DNA of 64,000 bases from Methylobacterium sp. DB0501 (GCF_011043735.1 NZ_JAAKGV010000007.1:124001-188000), one strand, 5' to 3'. Numbered from the stretch's first letter, positions 34,308 through 46,289 are shown. Notes: a model not told the origin generated them from the sequence alone. Numbers and translations: made by a program.

Positions 34308-34589
34308 TCAGCGGCCGTAGCGGGGCCCTCCGGCATCAGGGTTCGCTGTGGCGCTCGCCGCGTCCAGCTCCCCCTGGCATGGGGCGCTGATGCGATCGTA
34401 GTTGCGGCGCAGGCAGCGCTCGATGCGCCGTGTGTCGGGCACGTCGCGCGAGCACAGTGTCATGGCGTCGGTCATGCAGGCCAGACGCTGCCGCTCGGTT
34501 CCCTGGGCGCCCGCTTCGACGGGCACCAGACTCACAATGGCTCCCGCCGCTGCCGCCAGGGTGACGGCGCGGATCAACGGCATCGACAT
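34308..34589 (-). CDS. Small exported Cys-containing protein (93 aa)
   Basis: Signal peptide MSMPLIRAVTLAAAAGAIVS with cleavage near AGAQ, preceded by GAGAGG. The mature part has four cysteines: ACMTDAMTLCSRDVPDTRRIERCLRRNYDRIS then APCQGEL, a pattern seen in many small alphaproteobacterial exported proteins, probably two disulfides. Function unknown. It follows the lpd gene by about 92 bp, outside the pdh cluster. Confidence 0.7.
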   Translation of the reverse strand: MSMPLIRAVTLAAAAGAIVSLVPVEAGAQGTERQRLACMTDAMTLCSRDVPDTRRIERCLRRNYDRISAPCQGELDAASATANPDAGGPRYGR

Positions 34590-34681
34590 TCGACCTCTCC
34601 GGCTCTTTCCGAAGCGTCAACACCAAGCCGGGCCTTCCGGTTCGCGGCAAAGCTGGGTTGCGTGACCGGAAGGGCAGCCCT

Positions 34682-36118
34682 TCAGGCGTGGATCACCCGC
34701 CCATACGCGTCGAGCACGCTCTCGTGCATCATCTCGCTGAGGGTTGGGTGCGGGAAGACCGTGTGCATCAGCTCTTCCTCGGTGGTCTCGAGAGTCATCG
34801 CCACGACGTAGCCCTGGATCAGCTCCGTGACCTCGGCTCCGACCATGTGGGCGCCGAGCAACTGGCCGGTCTTGCGGTCGAAGATCGTCTTCACCAGGCC
34901 GTCCGGCTCGCCGAGCGCGATCGCCTTGCCGTTGCCCGCGAAGGGGAAGCGGCCGACCCGCACGTCGAAGCCCTGCTCCCTGGCCTTGGCCTCGGTCAGG
35001 CCGACCGAGGCGATCTGCGGCTGGCAGTAGGTGCAGCCCGGGATCTTGCCCTTGTCCATCGGGTGGGCGTGCAGGCCCTTGATGGTCTCGACGCAGATCA
35101 CGCCCTCGTGCTCGGCCTTGTGGGCGAGCATCGGCGGGCCGGCGACGTCGCCGATGGCGTAGATTCCCGGCACGCTGGTGCGCCCGAGCCCGTCGGTGGC
35201 GACGATGCCGCGCTCGATCGTGACGCCAAGTTTCTCGAGCCCGAGATTCTCGATGTTGCCGACGACGCCGACCGCCGAGATCAGGATTTCGGCCGTGATC
35301 TCCTGCGTCTTTCCGCCTTCGGTCTCGACCGTCGCCGTCACCGAGTCGCCCTTCGTGACCTTGGTCACCTTGGCGCCGGTGAGGATCTTGATGCCCTGCT
35401 TCTCGAAGCGCTTGCGGGCATGAGCGGCGATCTCGTGGTCCTCCACCGGCAGGATCTGCGGCAGCAACTCCACCACCGTCACCTCGGCCCCCATGGTGCG
35501 GTAGAACGAGGCGAACTCGATCCCGATCGCGCCTGACCCCATCACCAGCAGGCTCTTCGGCATCTTGTCCGGGACCATGGCCTCGTAATAGGTCCAGATC
35601 TGGCGTCTGTCCGGCTCGATGCCGGGAATCGCCCGCGGCCGGGCGCCGGTCGCCACGACGATGTGCTTGGCCTGGTAGGTGCCCGCGGCCTTGGCCCCCT
35701 TCGGGGCCTCGGCGCGCTTGGTCTCCCGCACCACCACCCGGCCGGCCTCGTTGCCCTTGGGCGCCGCCTCGATCGCGGCCTCGCCCCAGATCACGTCGAC
35801 CTTGTTCTTCTTCAGCAGCATGCCGACGCCGCCGTTGAGCCGGCCCGAGACGCCGCGGGAGCGCTTGACGATGGCGGAGACGTCGAACCCGACGTTGTCC
35901 GCCGTCAGCCCGTAATCCTTGGCGTGCTGCATGTAATGGTAGATCTCGGCCGAGCGCAGCAGCGCCTTCGTGGGGATGCAGCCCCAGTTGAGGCAGATGC
36001 CGCCCAGATGCTCGCGGTCCACCACCGCCGTCTTGAAGCCGAGCTGGGCTGCCCGGATCGCCGCCACGTAGCCGCCGGGACCGGCGCCGATGATGAGGAC
36101 GTCGTAGGTGTCGGACAT
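34682..36118 (-). CDS. lpdA: Dihydrolipoyl dehydrogenase (E3)
   Basis: 478 residues. FAD-binding GAGPGGYVAA, redox pair GGICLNWGCIPTKAL (Cys42, Cys47), NAD-binding SGAIGIEFASFYRTMGAEV, and the C-terminal HPTLSEMMHE with the catalytic His-Glu. It reoxidises the lipoyl groups of pyruvate dehydrogenase (and perhaps other 2-oxoacid complexes). It is the last gene of the pdh cluster, 32 bp after pdhC. A central charged insertion (KRAEAPKGAKAAG) is normal for this lineage. Confidence 0.95.
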   Translation of the reverse strand: MSDTYDVLIIGAGPGGYVAAIRAAQLGFKTAVVDREHLGGICLNWGCIPTKALLRSAEIYHYMQHAKDYGLTADNVGFDVSAIVKRSRGVSGRLNGGVGMLLKKNKVDVIWGEAAIEAAPKGNEAGRVVVRETKRAEAPKGAKAAGTYQAKHIVVATGARPRAIPGIEPDRRQIWTYYEAMVPDKMPKSLLVMGSGAIGIEFASFYRTMGAEVTVVELLPQILPVEDHEIAAHARKRFEKQGIKILTGAKVTKVTKGDSVTATVETEGGKTQEITAEILISAVGVVGNIENLGLEKLGVTIERGIVATDGLGRTSVPGIYAIGDVAGPPMLAHKAEHEGVICVETIKGLHAHPMDKGKIPGCTYCQPQIASVGLTEAKAREQGFDVRVGRFPFAGNGKAIALGEPDGLVKTIFDRKTGQLLGAHMVGAEVTELIQGYVVAMTLETTEEELMHTVFPHPTLSEMMHESVLDAYGRVIHA

Positions 36119-36150
36119 TCAGGTCTCCGGGGAAGGCGGGGCGGCGATGC

Positions 36151-37596
36151 TCAGACCAGCATGCCCATCGGGCTCTCGATCAACCCCTTGAAGGCCGCGA
36201 GCAATTCGGCGCCGAGCGCCCCGTCGACCACCCGGTGGTCGCAGGAGAGGGTGACGGTCATGGCCTGGACCACCGCAGGGGCGCCGTTCTTCGCCACCAC
36301 CCGGGCCTCCCCGGCGCCGACCGCCAGGATGGTGCCGTGGGGCGGGTTGATGACCGCGCCGAACGACTTGATGCCGAACATGCCGAGATTCGACACCGCG
36401 GTGGTGCCGCCCTGGTACTCGTCGGGCTTGAGCTTCTTCGTCCGGGCGCGGGCGGCGAGGTCCTTCATCTCGGCCGAGATGGTCGAGAGGGTTTTTTGCT
36501 CGGCCTTGCGGATCACCGGGGTGAACAGCCCGCCGTCGATCGCCACCGCGACGCCGACATCGGAGTGGCGGAACCGCAGGATCCGGTCCTCGGCCCAGAC
36601 GGAATTCGCCGCCGGCACCCGCTGGAGCGCCAGCGCCAAAGCCTTGATGACGAAGTCGTTGACCGAGAGCTTGAAGGCCGGCTTGCCGTCCTTGTCCTTC
36701 GTCGCTCCCGCATTGACCTGCTCGCGCAAGCTCAAGAGCGCGTCGAGCTCGACGTCGAGGGAGAGGTAGAAGTGCGGGACGGTCTGCTTCGACTCGACCA
36801 GCCGCTTGGCGATGGTCTTGCGCATGCCGTCGAGGGGGACCTCCTCGTAGGAGCCCGGCTCGAACATCCCCATCACCTGCTTGGCGGTGAGGCCGGAGGG
36901 CGGAGCGGCGGCCGCGGCGGGCTTCGGGGCTGGCGGCTGGGGGGCTTGCGGCTGGTCGGGCTTCGCGGCGGGGGCCTCCTTGGCGGCGGGCTGGGCGGGC
37001 CTGGCCGCCCCGCCTTCGAGGGCGGCGCGCACGTCGCGCTCGATGATCCGGCCGTGCGGGCCCGAACCCTGTACCGCGGCGAGGTCGAGGCCCTCCTGCT
37101 TGGCGATGCGGCGGGCGAGCGGCGAGGCGAACAGGCGCCCGCCCTCCTGCCGTCCGGCCGCCGTGCCGCCCGCCGGTCGCGCGCCTTCCGGCGCGGTGTC
37201 GACCCGCTCGTACGACATCGTGCCGCCGCCGGGCGTCTCGTTGCCGGCGGGCGCCCGGGGCTTTTCACCCTCCGCCATGCCGGCCGGGGGCGTCTCGGCC
37301 TTCGCCGTCTTGTCCTGTCCGTTGCCGCCGGCCTGGACGCTCTTGGGATCCTCGCCCTCCTCGGCGATGAGGGCGATCAGGTCGTTCACCGGCACGTCGG
37401 CGGTGCCCTCCGGCACCACGATCTTGGCGAGCACGCCCTCGTCGACCGCCTCGACCTCCATGGTGGCCTTGTCGGTCTCGATCTCGGCGAGCACGTCGCC
37501 CGACTTGACGGTATCGCCCTCCTTCTTGAGCCACTTGGCGAGGTTGCCCTTCTCCATGGTCGGCGAGAGGGCGGGCATCAGGACGTTGATCGGCAT
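36151..37596 (-). CDS. pdhC: Pyruvate dehydrogenase E2, dihydrolipoyllysine acetyltransferase
   Basis: 481 residues from ATG 37596. Domain order: lipoyl domain (1-78; [13 protein letters not shown] with lipoyl-Lys43), Pro/Ala/Lys-rich linkers, the E3/E1-binding domain (ASPLARRIAKQEGLDLAAVQ), and the catalytic domain (YLSLDVELDALLSLR to the end, with CDHRVVDGALGAEL carrying the catalytic His-Asp). It transfers acetyl groups from lipoate to CoA. It starts 4 bp after the Uma2 gene stop. Confidence 0.96.
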   Translation of the reverse strand: MPINVLMPALSPTMEKGNLAKWLKKEGDTVKSGDVLAEIETDKATMEVEAVDEGVLAKIVVPEGTADVPVNDLIALIAEEGEDPKSVQAGGNGQDKTAKAETPPAGMAEGEKPRAPAGNETPGGGTMSYERVDTAPEGARPAGGTAAGRQEGGRLFASPLARRIAKQEGLDLAAVQGSGPHGRIIERDVRAALEGGAARPAQPAAKEAPAAKPDQPQAPQPPAPKPAAAAAPPSGLTAKQVMGMFEPGSYEEVPLDGMRKTIAKRLVESKQTVPHFYLSLDVELDALLSLREQVNAGATKDKDGKPAFKLSVNDFVIKALALALQRVPAANSVWAEDRILRFRHSDVGVAVAIDGGLFTPVIRKAEQKTLSTISAEMKDLAARARTKKLKPDEYQGGTTAVSNLGMFGIKSFGAVINPPHGTILAVGAGEARVVAKNGAPAVVQAMTVTLSCDHRVVDGALGAELLAAFKGLIESPMGMLV

Positions 37597-37600
37597 GGAT

Positions 37601-38194
37601 TCAGGTCTCGGCGGGAGGAGGGGCGGCCGGATCGTCGAAGGGGAACAGGTCGTCGAGGGGGAAGGAGACGGCATCGAAGGGCGGCAGGGCGACAGCCTCG
37701 CCGCGCTCCACGGTGACGAGCAGCAGCCATCGTCCGCCGGTGAGGGCGAAGCCTTCGAGCACGCCGTCCGTAGGGTCCAGCAGCCAGAGATGACTCACGC
37801 CGGCCTCGGCGTAGATCCGCCGCTTCGGCCCGCGATCGAGCCGGGCGGTGGAGGGGGACAGGATCTCGCAGACCCAGTCCGGCGGGGTCTCGATGTAGGC
37901 GGTCTCCGGCTCGGCCGGCAGCCGCTCGCGGCGCCAGCCGGCGAGATCGGGCACGACCACGTGCGGCCCGAGATGCAGTTCGGGCTCGATGACGAAGATC
38001 CAGCCACCTGGGCCGCCGCGACCGCGCCGGAACGGCGGGGTGAGTTCCGAGGCAAGCTCGACAGCGGCCGCACCGTGCCGCGGCCGGGGACGCGGATGCG
38101 TCTCCAGCACCCCATTGATGATCTCGGCCACGAGGTGGTCCGGCACCGCTTCGAGGTCGGCATAGGTGGCCCAACGCGGCACGGCCTCGGCCAT
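37601..38194 (-). CDS. Uma2-family (DUF820) PD-(D/E)XK nuclease-like protein
   Basis: 197 residues with the Uma2 pattern: YADLEAVPDHLVAEIINGVLE at the start, VVPDLAGWRRERLP, WVCEILSPSTARLDRGPKRRIYAEAGVSHLWLLDP. The Asp of PDLAGW, the Glu of CEILSPST and the downstream Lys-Arg match the endonuclease-like fold. The family is mostly of unknown function and often spreads as mobile or orphan genes. It is enclosed within the pdh operon, between DUF5076 and pdhC with single-digit gaps, so it is co-transcribed with a central-metabolism enzyme. Confidence 0.85.
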   Translation of the reverse strand: MAEAVPRWATYADLEAVPDHLVAEIINGVLETHPRPRPRHGAAAVELASELTPPFRRGRGGPGGWIFVIEPELHLGPHVVVPDLAGWRRERLPAEPETAYIETPPDWVCEILSPSTARLDRGPKRRIYAEAGVSHLWLLDPTDGVLEGFALTGGRWLLLVTVERGEAVALPPFDAVSFPLDDLFPFDDPAAPPPAET

Positions 38195-38202
38195 GGGGAG
38201 CC

Positions 38203-38487
38203 TCAGTTGAAGCTCTCGGGATCGAGGCTCTCGGCCTCCATCCCGGCGCGGATGCGCGCGAAGGCTTCTTCCTCGGACATCTCGGTCTCTCGGGCATAGA
38301 CCACGGCAGCCTGGCGGGCGAGGTCGATGAACAAGCGCCCCCAGGTCGCCGGGTCGTCGAAGGAGCGGCGCAGCGCGATGCTCACCGCGCCGTCGACCAC
38401 GGCGGCGCGCAGCACCTCGATGCCGCCCTGCTCCTGGGCGTCGGGCGGAACGTCGAGGGCCTCGAAGCGGGGCTCGTCGTCGGTCAT
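38203..38487 (-). CDS. DUF5076-family small protein
   Basis: 94 residues: FEALDVPPDAQEQGGIEVLRAAVVDGAVSIALRR, then DPATWGRLFIDLARQAAVVYARE, and a Glu-rich helix (MSEEEAFARIRAGMEAE). It matches DUF5076, a family found near pdh genes in Rhizobiales. Starts 5 bp after the pdhB stop. Role unknown; perhaps regulation or assembly of the complex. Confidence 0.75.
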   Translation of the reverse strand: MTDDEPRFEALDVPPDAQEQGGIEVLRAAVVDGAVSIALRRSFDDPATWGRLFIDLARQAAVVYARETEMSEEEAFARIRAGMEAESLDPESFN

Positions 38488-38492
38488 GGGGC

Positions 38493-39944
<1,452 letters not shown>

Positions 39945-40054
39945 GGGGTACTCTGTCGATCCGGGAGTGGGGCGCGCCGGGTCGGGCGCCGGCCGAAAGG
40001 GGCGAGGCCGTCCGCGAGCGGCGCGGACGGCCGGGGGCGTCAGAGCAGGGGGCG

Positions 40055-41104
40055 CTAGAGCAGGATGTCGGTCCAGAGCTCGGACGGATCCGGCTCGGGA
40101 TCGCTGGTGGCGAAGTCCGCCGATTCGTTCACGATCTCTCGCACCTTGGCGTCGACCGCCTTGATCTCGTCCTCCGCCACCTTGTGGGGCCCGAGCAGGC
40201 GCTTGCGGACCTGCTCGATCGGGTCGGATTCCTCGCGCATCCGGGCGACCTCGTCCTTGGTCCGGTACTTGGCCGGGTCGGACATCGAGTGGCCGCGGTA
40301 GCGGTAGGTCTGCATCTCGAGGATGTAGGGGCCCTCGCCGTCGCGGGCATGCGCGATGGCGCGGGTCGCCGCCTCGCGCACGGCGCGCACGTCCATGCCG
40401 TCGACCTGCTCGCCCGGGATGCCGAAGGAGACGCCGCGCTTCGAGAAGTCGGTCTGGGCCGAGGCCCGCGAGACCGAGGTGCCCATGGCGTAGCGGTTGT
40501 TCTCGATCACGTAGACCACGGGCAGCTTCCACAGCTGCGCCATGTTGAAGCTCTCGTAGACCTGGCCCTGGTTGGCCGCGCCGTCGCCCATGTAGGTGAG
40601 GCTGACCGCGCCGTCGCCGCGATACTTGTTGGCGAAGCCGATGCCGGTGCCGAGCGACACTTGCGCGCCGACGATGCCGTGGCCGCCATAGAAGTTCTTC
40701 TCGCGGGAGAACATGTGCATCGAGCCGCCCTTGCCGCGGGAATAGCCCCCCCGGCGGCCGGTCAGCTCGGCCATCACGCCCTTCGGCTCCATGCCGCAGG
40801 CCAGCATGTGGCCGTGGTCGCGGTAGCCGGTGATGACCTGGTCGCCGTCCTTCGAGGCCATCTGGACCCCGATCACCACGGCCTCCTGGCCGATATAGAG
40901 ATGGCAGAAGCCGCCGATCAGGCCCATGCCGTAGAGCTGGCCGGCCTTCTCCTCGAAGCGGCGGATCAGCAGCATCTCGCGATAGGCGTGAAGGTCCTCG
41001 TCCCGGCTGAAGGCCGGCACGTTCGAGGCCGAGGGCGGCGGGGCCGCCTTCTCGCGGGTCTTGTCGCTCCCGCGGCGGGCCTCTTTCGCGGCATCCATCG
41101 GCAC
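40055..41104 (-). CDS. pdhA: Pyruvate dehydrogenase E1 alpha subunit
   Basis: 349 residues (Met1 or Met3). ThDP-binding motif [20 protein letters not shown] followed by [30 protein letters not shown]; and the phosphorylation-loop region [15 protein letters not shown]. The first gene of the pdh cluster and 103 bp after ftsB. No pdhR-like regulator is adjacent. A gap of about 110 bp separates it from pdhB. Confidence 0.96.
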   Translation of the reverse strand: MPMDAAKEARRGSDKTREKAAPPPSASNVPAFSRDEDLHAYREMLLIRRFEEKAGQLYGMGLIGGFCHLYIGQEAVVIGVQMASKDGDQVITGYRDHGHMLACGMEPKGVMAELTGRRGGYSRGKGGSMHMFSREKNFYGGHGIVGAQVSLGTGIGFANKYRGDGAVSLTYMGDGAANQGQVYESFNMAQLWKLPVVYVIENNRYAMGTSVSRASAQTDFSKRGVSFGIPGEQVDGMDVRAVREAATRAIAHARDGEGPYILEMQTYRYRGHSMSDPAKYRTKDEVARMREESDPIEQVRKRLLGPHKVAEDEIKAVDAKVREIVNESADFATSDPEPDPSELWTDILL

Positions 41105-41207
41105 CCTCCCGGCTCCTACCCTTATGGGAGCGTTTCTAGGGCAGGTGCGCGCGCAAATCGAGCGGTTCGGGACGGAAAGCCGCTGGCTTTCGGGCTGTTC
41201 GCGGTTC

Positions 41208-41519
41208 TCAGGGGTTGATGATGACGACGTCGTTCGGGTGGACGCGGCCGAGCACGACCCGGGCCCGCTCCTCCAGGAGGTCGCGGTCGATCTGGTCGCT
41301 GCGCAGCAGGGCCACGCGACGCTCCCACTCGGCCCGGTCGGCCTTGGTGGCGTCGAGCTCCTGCTGCAGGCCGTAGGCCTGGATCTTCAGGGCCCGCTTG
41401 GCCTCGAGGCCGCGGCTTCCGCTCTCGGCCTCGTGCAGGAAGTAGCCGACCACGAGGATCGACACGGCGTAGAGGCCGAGCGGCAACAGGACGGCACGGG
41501 CGCGACGACGGACTACCAT
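41208..41519 (-). CDS. ftsB: FtsB/DivIC-type septum formation initiator
   Basis: 103 residues: short cytoplasmic Arg-rich start (MVVRRRARAV), one membrane helix (LLPLGLYAVSILVVGYFL), then a periplasmic coiled coil (GLQQELDATKADRAEWERRVALL) and the family's LLEERARVVLGRVHPND. Part of the divisome (FtsQLB). In Rhizobiales it usually sits between eno and pdhA; here the pdh side is intact but eno is about 2.7 kb away. Confidence 0.88.
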   Translation of the reverse strand: MVVRRRARAVLLPLGLYAVSILVVGYFLHEAESGSRGLEAKRALKIQAYGLQQELDATKADRAEWERRVALLRSDQIDRDLLEERARVVLGRVHPNDVVIINP

Positions 41520-41622
41520 GCGGGAGAGGATGGGGCGGGAGGGTTAAGGAAGGCGTAAAGGGGAACAACGACCTGCCTCGATGCGCAGAGCGGATCCTGA
41601 CGAATTCGTATCCTGTAGGAGC

Positions 41623-41913
41623 ATGGTCGAGATCCGCCGAACCGCCACCTACGCGACCTGGATCGACGGCCTGCATGATCGGCGCGCAGCGGCAAGGATC
41701 GAGGCACGAAGCAACCGGATGCGCCTGGGCAATCCGGGGGTTGTGAAGCCCGTGGGCGAGAGCGTCTCGGAGATGCGGATCGACGACGGCCCTGGATACC
41801 GGGTCTACTTCGTCCAGCGTGGGACGACGTTGGTCATCCTGCCCTGTGGCGGGAGCAAGAGCAGCCAGGAACGAGACATCCGGACCGCCAAGTCCCTCGT
41901 CAAGGAGGTATGA
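41623..41913 (+). CDS. HigB/RelE-like toxin (PF05973 type)
   Basis: 96 residues from ATG 41623 (AGGAG just upstream; ATG 41581 is in frame but unlikely). Diagnostic features: MVEIRRTATYATWIDGL, ARIEARSNRMRLGNPG, VKPVGESVSEMRIDDGPGYRVYFVQRG, and a charged C-terminus. Members are ribosome-dependent mRNA endonucleases or their relatives. Its TGA overlaps the ATG of the following antitoxin gene by 4 bp, as usual for toxin-first (HigBA) operons. Confidence 0.9.
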   Translation: MVEIRRTATYATWIDGLHDRRAAARIEARSNRMRLGNPGVVKPVGESVSEMRIDDGPGYRVYFVQRGTTLVILPCGGSKSSQERDIRTAKSLVKEV

Positions 41914-42215
41914 CGATGCCGCTGGAGACCTTTCCGCACGACACGGCGGAGCATCTGAGAACCGACGAGGACGTCGCCCTGTACATCGAGGCGGTGCTGG
42001 AGGACGGCGACCCCGCGCTGATCCGCGACGCCATCGGGATCGTCGCCCGCGCCCGTGGAATGAGCCAGATCGCCCGCGAGGCGGGCCTGAGCCGCGAGAG
42101 CCTGTACAAGGCCCTCTCGCAGACCGGCAATCCGAGCTTCGAGACCGTGCGGGCGGTCCTGCAGGCGCCGGGCCTCCAGCTCAGCGTGAAGCGCGCCGAC
42201 AAGCCGGCGGCGTAA
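41910..42215 (+). CDS. HigA-like antitoxin
   Basis: 101 residues. N-terminal partner-binding segment (LRTDEDVALYIEAVLEDGDPALIRDAIGIVARARG), then an XRE-like HTH (MSQIAREAGLSRESLYKALSQTGNPSFETV) and a C-terminal VLQAPGLQLSVKRA. It belongs to the addiction-module antidote proteins next to PF05973 toxins. It should neutralise the toxin and repress the operon. An inverted motif was not identified in the short upstream region. Confidence 0.9.
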   Translation: MTMPLETFPHDTAEHLRTDEDVALYIEAVLEDGDPALIRDAIGIVARARGMSQIAREAGLSRESLYKALSQTGNPSFETVRAVLQAPGLQLSVKRADKPAA

Positions 42216-42240
42216 AATACCCGGCACCGTCCGCACGAAC

Positions 42241-43212
42241 TCAGGCAGCACCCCGCCACGCCGCCGGCGTGACCCCGGTCGCCTGGGCGAAGCGGCGGGT
42301 GAAGTGGCTCTGCGAGGCGAAGCCGCAGGTGAGCGCAATCTCGGCGAGGCTCGTGCGTCCCTCGGCCAGCAGGGTCTTGGCCCGGGCGATCCGCCGCTCG
42401 GTCACGTAGCGGTGCGGCGCCAGGCCGAAGCTCGCCTTGAACATCTTGGCGAAGTGGAAGGTGCTGAGGCCCGCCTCGTCGGCCAGCACCTCAAGGGTCA
42501 GGGCCTCGGCGAGCCGCGCCTCGATCAGCTCCGCGATGCGGCGGCGGATCGCGGGCGCGAGGCCGCCCTTCACCGCCCGGGCACCACCCGGGCCGGCATG
42601 ACGCCGCAGCAGGGCGTGGAGCAGGAGGTGGCAGGCGCTCCCGAGCGCCATCCGGTCGGCCCCCGCCCCCCAGTCGAGGGGCAGGACGGCGCCGCGCATC
42701 AGCATCGCGGTGGCGGGATCCTCGGCGAAGGTCAGCTCGCGCAAGGCGATCGCGCGGGGATCGACGTCCAGCGCACTCACGGCCTGGTAGGCCAGGGTCT
42801 CGGGCGCGACATAGAGGTGGACCATGCGCAACGGCCCGCCGATCAGCCAGCGGCTCTCGTGGCCGGCCGGCAGCAGGCAGAGCTTGTCCGGTCCTCCGCC
42901 CGACACGGCACCGTCCTCCCGCACCACGCCTTCGCCGCCTTCGAGATAGAGGCTCAGGGTGTGGTGGTCCGGGCGGTCGTAGCGGGCGCGGTTGTCGCGG
43001 TTGTGCCACTCGGCCAGCGACAGCCCGCGCCCGATCTCGGCCTTGCGCAGGAGCGCCGCGCCGGTGCGGGAGAGGGCGTCGTGGACGTCGGGGTTCGGCT
43101 CGGTCACGGTGTGGGCCAGAAGGATGTCGCCGTGAGACCGTAGGGGCCGCCCGGGATGTCCGGCAACTGGCTCCACGGCCGTGATGAGGGCGAAAACCCC
43201 AAGAATCGGCAA
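42241..43212 (-). CDS. AraC-family transcriptional regulator
   Basis: Up to 323 residues. The C-terminal AraC domain has two HTH motifs (LTLEVLADEAGLSTFHFAKMFKASFGLAPHRYV and TSLAEIALTCGFASQSHFTRRFAQATGVTPAAW). The N-terminal part resembles cupin-type sensor domains (SLYLEGGEGVVREDG, LPAGHESRWLIGG). The first 30-40 residues are poorly conserved in type, so a GTG or later start is possible. It is divergent from the EamA transporter, 50 bp away, and probably regulates it. Confidence 0.87.
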   Translation of the reverse strand: MPILGVFALITAVEPVAGHPGRPLRSHGDILLAHTVTEPNPDVHDALSRTGAALLRKAEIGRGLSLAEWHNRDNRARYDRPDHHTLSLYLEGGEGVVREDGAVSGGGPDKLCLLPAGHESRWLIGGPLRMVHLYVAPETLAYQAVSALDVDPRAIALRELTFAEDPATAMLMRGAVLPLDWGAGADRMALGSACHLLLHALLRRHAGPGGARAVKGGLAPAIRRRIAELIEARLAEALTLEVLADEAGLSTFHFAKMFKASFGLAPHRYVTERRIARAKTLLAEGRTSLAEIALTCGFASQSHFTRRFAQATGVTPAAWRGAA

Positions 43213-43262
43213 CGCCGCCGCCGGAACCGGGAATCCCGCGGGCGCCGGCCCGGTCTAAGCCG

Positions 43263-44210
43263 GTGGCCCAGCCCAACGGGACCCGACACGCCGTGACCGC
43301 CTTCCTCTACGCCCTGACCGTGCTCATCTGGGGCACGACCTGGATCGCCATCAAGCACCAGCTCGGCTCCGTCGCCTTCGAGGCGTCGATCGCCTACCGC
43401 TTCGCGCTGGCCGGCGCGGTGCTGTTCTGTGCGCTGGCCCTCACCGGGCGGCTGAAAGCCATCCCGTGGCGCCACCAGCCCTTCGTGCTCTTGCAGGCGC
43501 TCTGCCTGTTCTCGTGCAACTTCGCCTGCTTCTACCTGGCGACGCGCTCGGTCCCGAGCGGCATCGTCTCGGTGGTGTTCTCGGCCGCCACCGTCTTCAA
43601 TGTCGCCAACGCCTACCTGTTTCACCGCCGCCGCCCGGCGCCGCGGGTGCTCGCCGGGGCGGCGATCGGGCTTGCCGGCATCGCCTGCCTGTTCCGGGAC
43701 ACGCTCGTCGGCACCGCCCTCGACCGGGACACCGCGATCGGCCTCGGCCTGGCGCTGCTCGGCACCTGGTTCTTCTCGGCCGGCAACCTCGTCTCGGCCC
43801 GCAACCAGCGCCACGGGCTCCCCGTGGCCACGGTGAACGCCTACGGAATGCTCTATGGCGCCGCGCTCGTGGCGACGGTCGCGGCCCTGCGCGGCGTGCC
43901 GTTCGGCTTCGACCCGTCGCCGGCTTACGTCGGGGCGCTCCTCTACCTCGCCATCCCCGGCTCGGTCATCGGCTTTACTGCCTACCTGACGGTGGTGCAC
44001 CGGATCGGCCCCGAGAAGGCCGCCTACATGACCGTGCTGTTCCCGGTCGTGGCGCTGACGATCTCGGTCTTCGCGGAAGGCTACCGGGTGACGCCGCTCG
44101 CAGGCCTCGGCTTCGCCCTGGTGCTCGCCGGCAACGTCGTGGTGTTCGCGCCCTTGCAGGCCCTGCGCGCCCAACGAAAAGGCCGCCCGGAGGCGGCCTG
44201 CAAGGCGTGA
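43263..44210 (+). CDS. EamA-family (DMT) transporter
   Basis: 315 residues from GTG 43263, about ten helices in two halves (LIWGGTTWIAIKHQLGSVAF-type start; PEKAAYMTVLFPVVALTISVF in the second half). C-terminal residues are Arg/Lys-rich and overlap a GC hairpin (44181-44198). Export of amino acids or metabolites is expected; the divergent AraC regulator suggests induction by an effector. Confidence 0.88.
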   Translation: MAQPNGTRHAVTAFLYALTVLIWGTTWIAIKHQLGSVAFEASIAYRFALAGAVLFCALALTGRLKAIPWRHQPFVLLQALCLFSCNFACFYLATRSVPSGIVSVVFSAATVFNVANAYLFHRRRPAPRVLAGAAIGLAGIACLFRDTLVGTALDRDTAIGLGLALLGTWFFSAGNLVSARNQRHGLPVATVNAYGMLYGAALVATVAALRGVPFGFDPSPAYVGALLYLAIPGSVIGFTAYLTVVHRIGPEKAAYMTVLFPVVALTISVFAEGYRVTPLAGLGFALVLAGNVVVFAPLQALRAQRKGRPEAACKA

Positions 44211-44253
44211 TGGTTTCGAAGACGGGGAGGGGCGTCCGACGCCCCTCCCCGTC
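44181..44253 (-). terminator. Two hairpins between eno and the EamA gene
   Basis: A perfect 15-bp stem GACGGGGAGGGGCGT-CCG-ACGCCCCTCCCCGTC occupies 44221-44253, just after the eno stop. A second stem GGCCGCC-CGGA-GGCGGCC (44181-44198) lies inside the EamA C-terminus and is followed, on the minus strand, by TTTTCGTT, so it can end eno transcription; the first may serve both convergent genes. Confidence 0.7.
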
Positions 44254-44260
44254 AGGAGGA

Positions 44261-45742
<1,482 letters not shown>

Positions 45743-45744
45743 TC

Positions 45745-46209
45745 ATGACCCAAGACATGACGCACCATGCCCGGCAGCTCGGGCAGCCCATCGCCCAGCC
45801 GCGCTCGCCCGACGAGGCCCAGCTCGACCGCGTGCCGAACCCGCACCCGGACACCGATTACTGCGCCCGCTTCACCGCGCCGGAATTCACCTCGCTCTGC
45901 CCGGTGACCGGCCAGCCCGACTTCGCCATCCTGGTGATCGACTACGTGCCGGATCAATGGCTGGTCGAGTCGAAGTCGCTGAAGCTCTACCTGCACAGCT
46001 TCCGCGATCACGGCGCCTTCCACGAGGATTGCACCGTCGGCATCGGCCGCCGCCTGACCGCGCTTCTGGAGCCGCGGTATCTCCGCATCGGCGGCTACTG
46101 GTACCCCCGCGGCGGCATCCCGATCGACGTGTTCTGGCAGACCGGCACCCCGCCGGCCTCGGTCTGGCTGCCCGACCAGGGCGTGCCGCCGTACCGGGCG
46201 CGCGGCTGA
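45745..46209 (+). CDS. queF: NADPH-dependent 7-cyano-7-deazaguanine reductase
   Basis: 154 residues, the short (type I) QueF. Cys52 (LCPVTGQPD) forms the thioimide; Asp59 is the acid; ESKSLKLY (75-82) binds NADPH; FHEDC (92-96) carries His93-Glu94. It reduces preQ0 to preQ1 in queuosine synthesis. It stands alone here; no preQ1 riboswitch was recognised upstream. Followed by a 12-bp-stem terminator. Confidence 0.95.
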   Translation: MTQDMTHHARQLGQPIAQPRSPDEAQLDRVPNPHPDTDYCARFTAPEFTSLCPVTGQPDFAILVIDYVPDQWLVESKSLKLYLHSFRDHGAFHEDCTVGIGRRLTALLEPRYLRIGGYWYPRGGIPIDVFWQTGTPPASVWLPDQGVPPYRARG

Positions 46210-46220
46210 CGCCAAAGAGA

Positions 46221-46248
46221 AGGGCGGCCGGGTCGCCCCGGCCGCCCT
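46221..46248. terminator. Terminator between queF and the Gly/Tyr-rich gene
   Basis: AGGGCGGCCGGG-TCGC-CCCGGCCGCCCT, a perfect 12-bp stem with TT only on the plus side, located between convergent genes and probably used by both. Confidence 0.75.
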
Positions 46249-46289
46249 CGTTCAACTCAGGTTCGCGCCACTCACGGTGGCGCCGGGCC

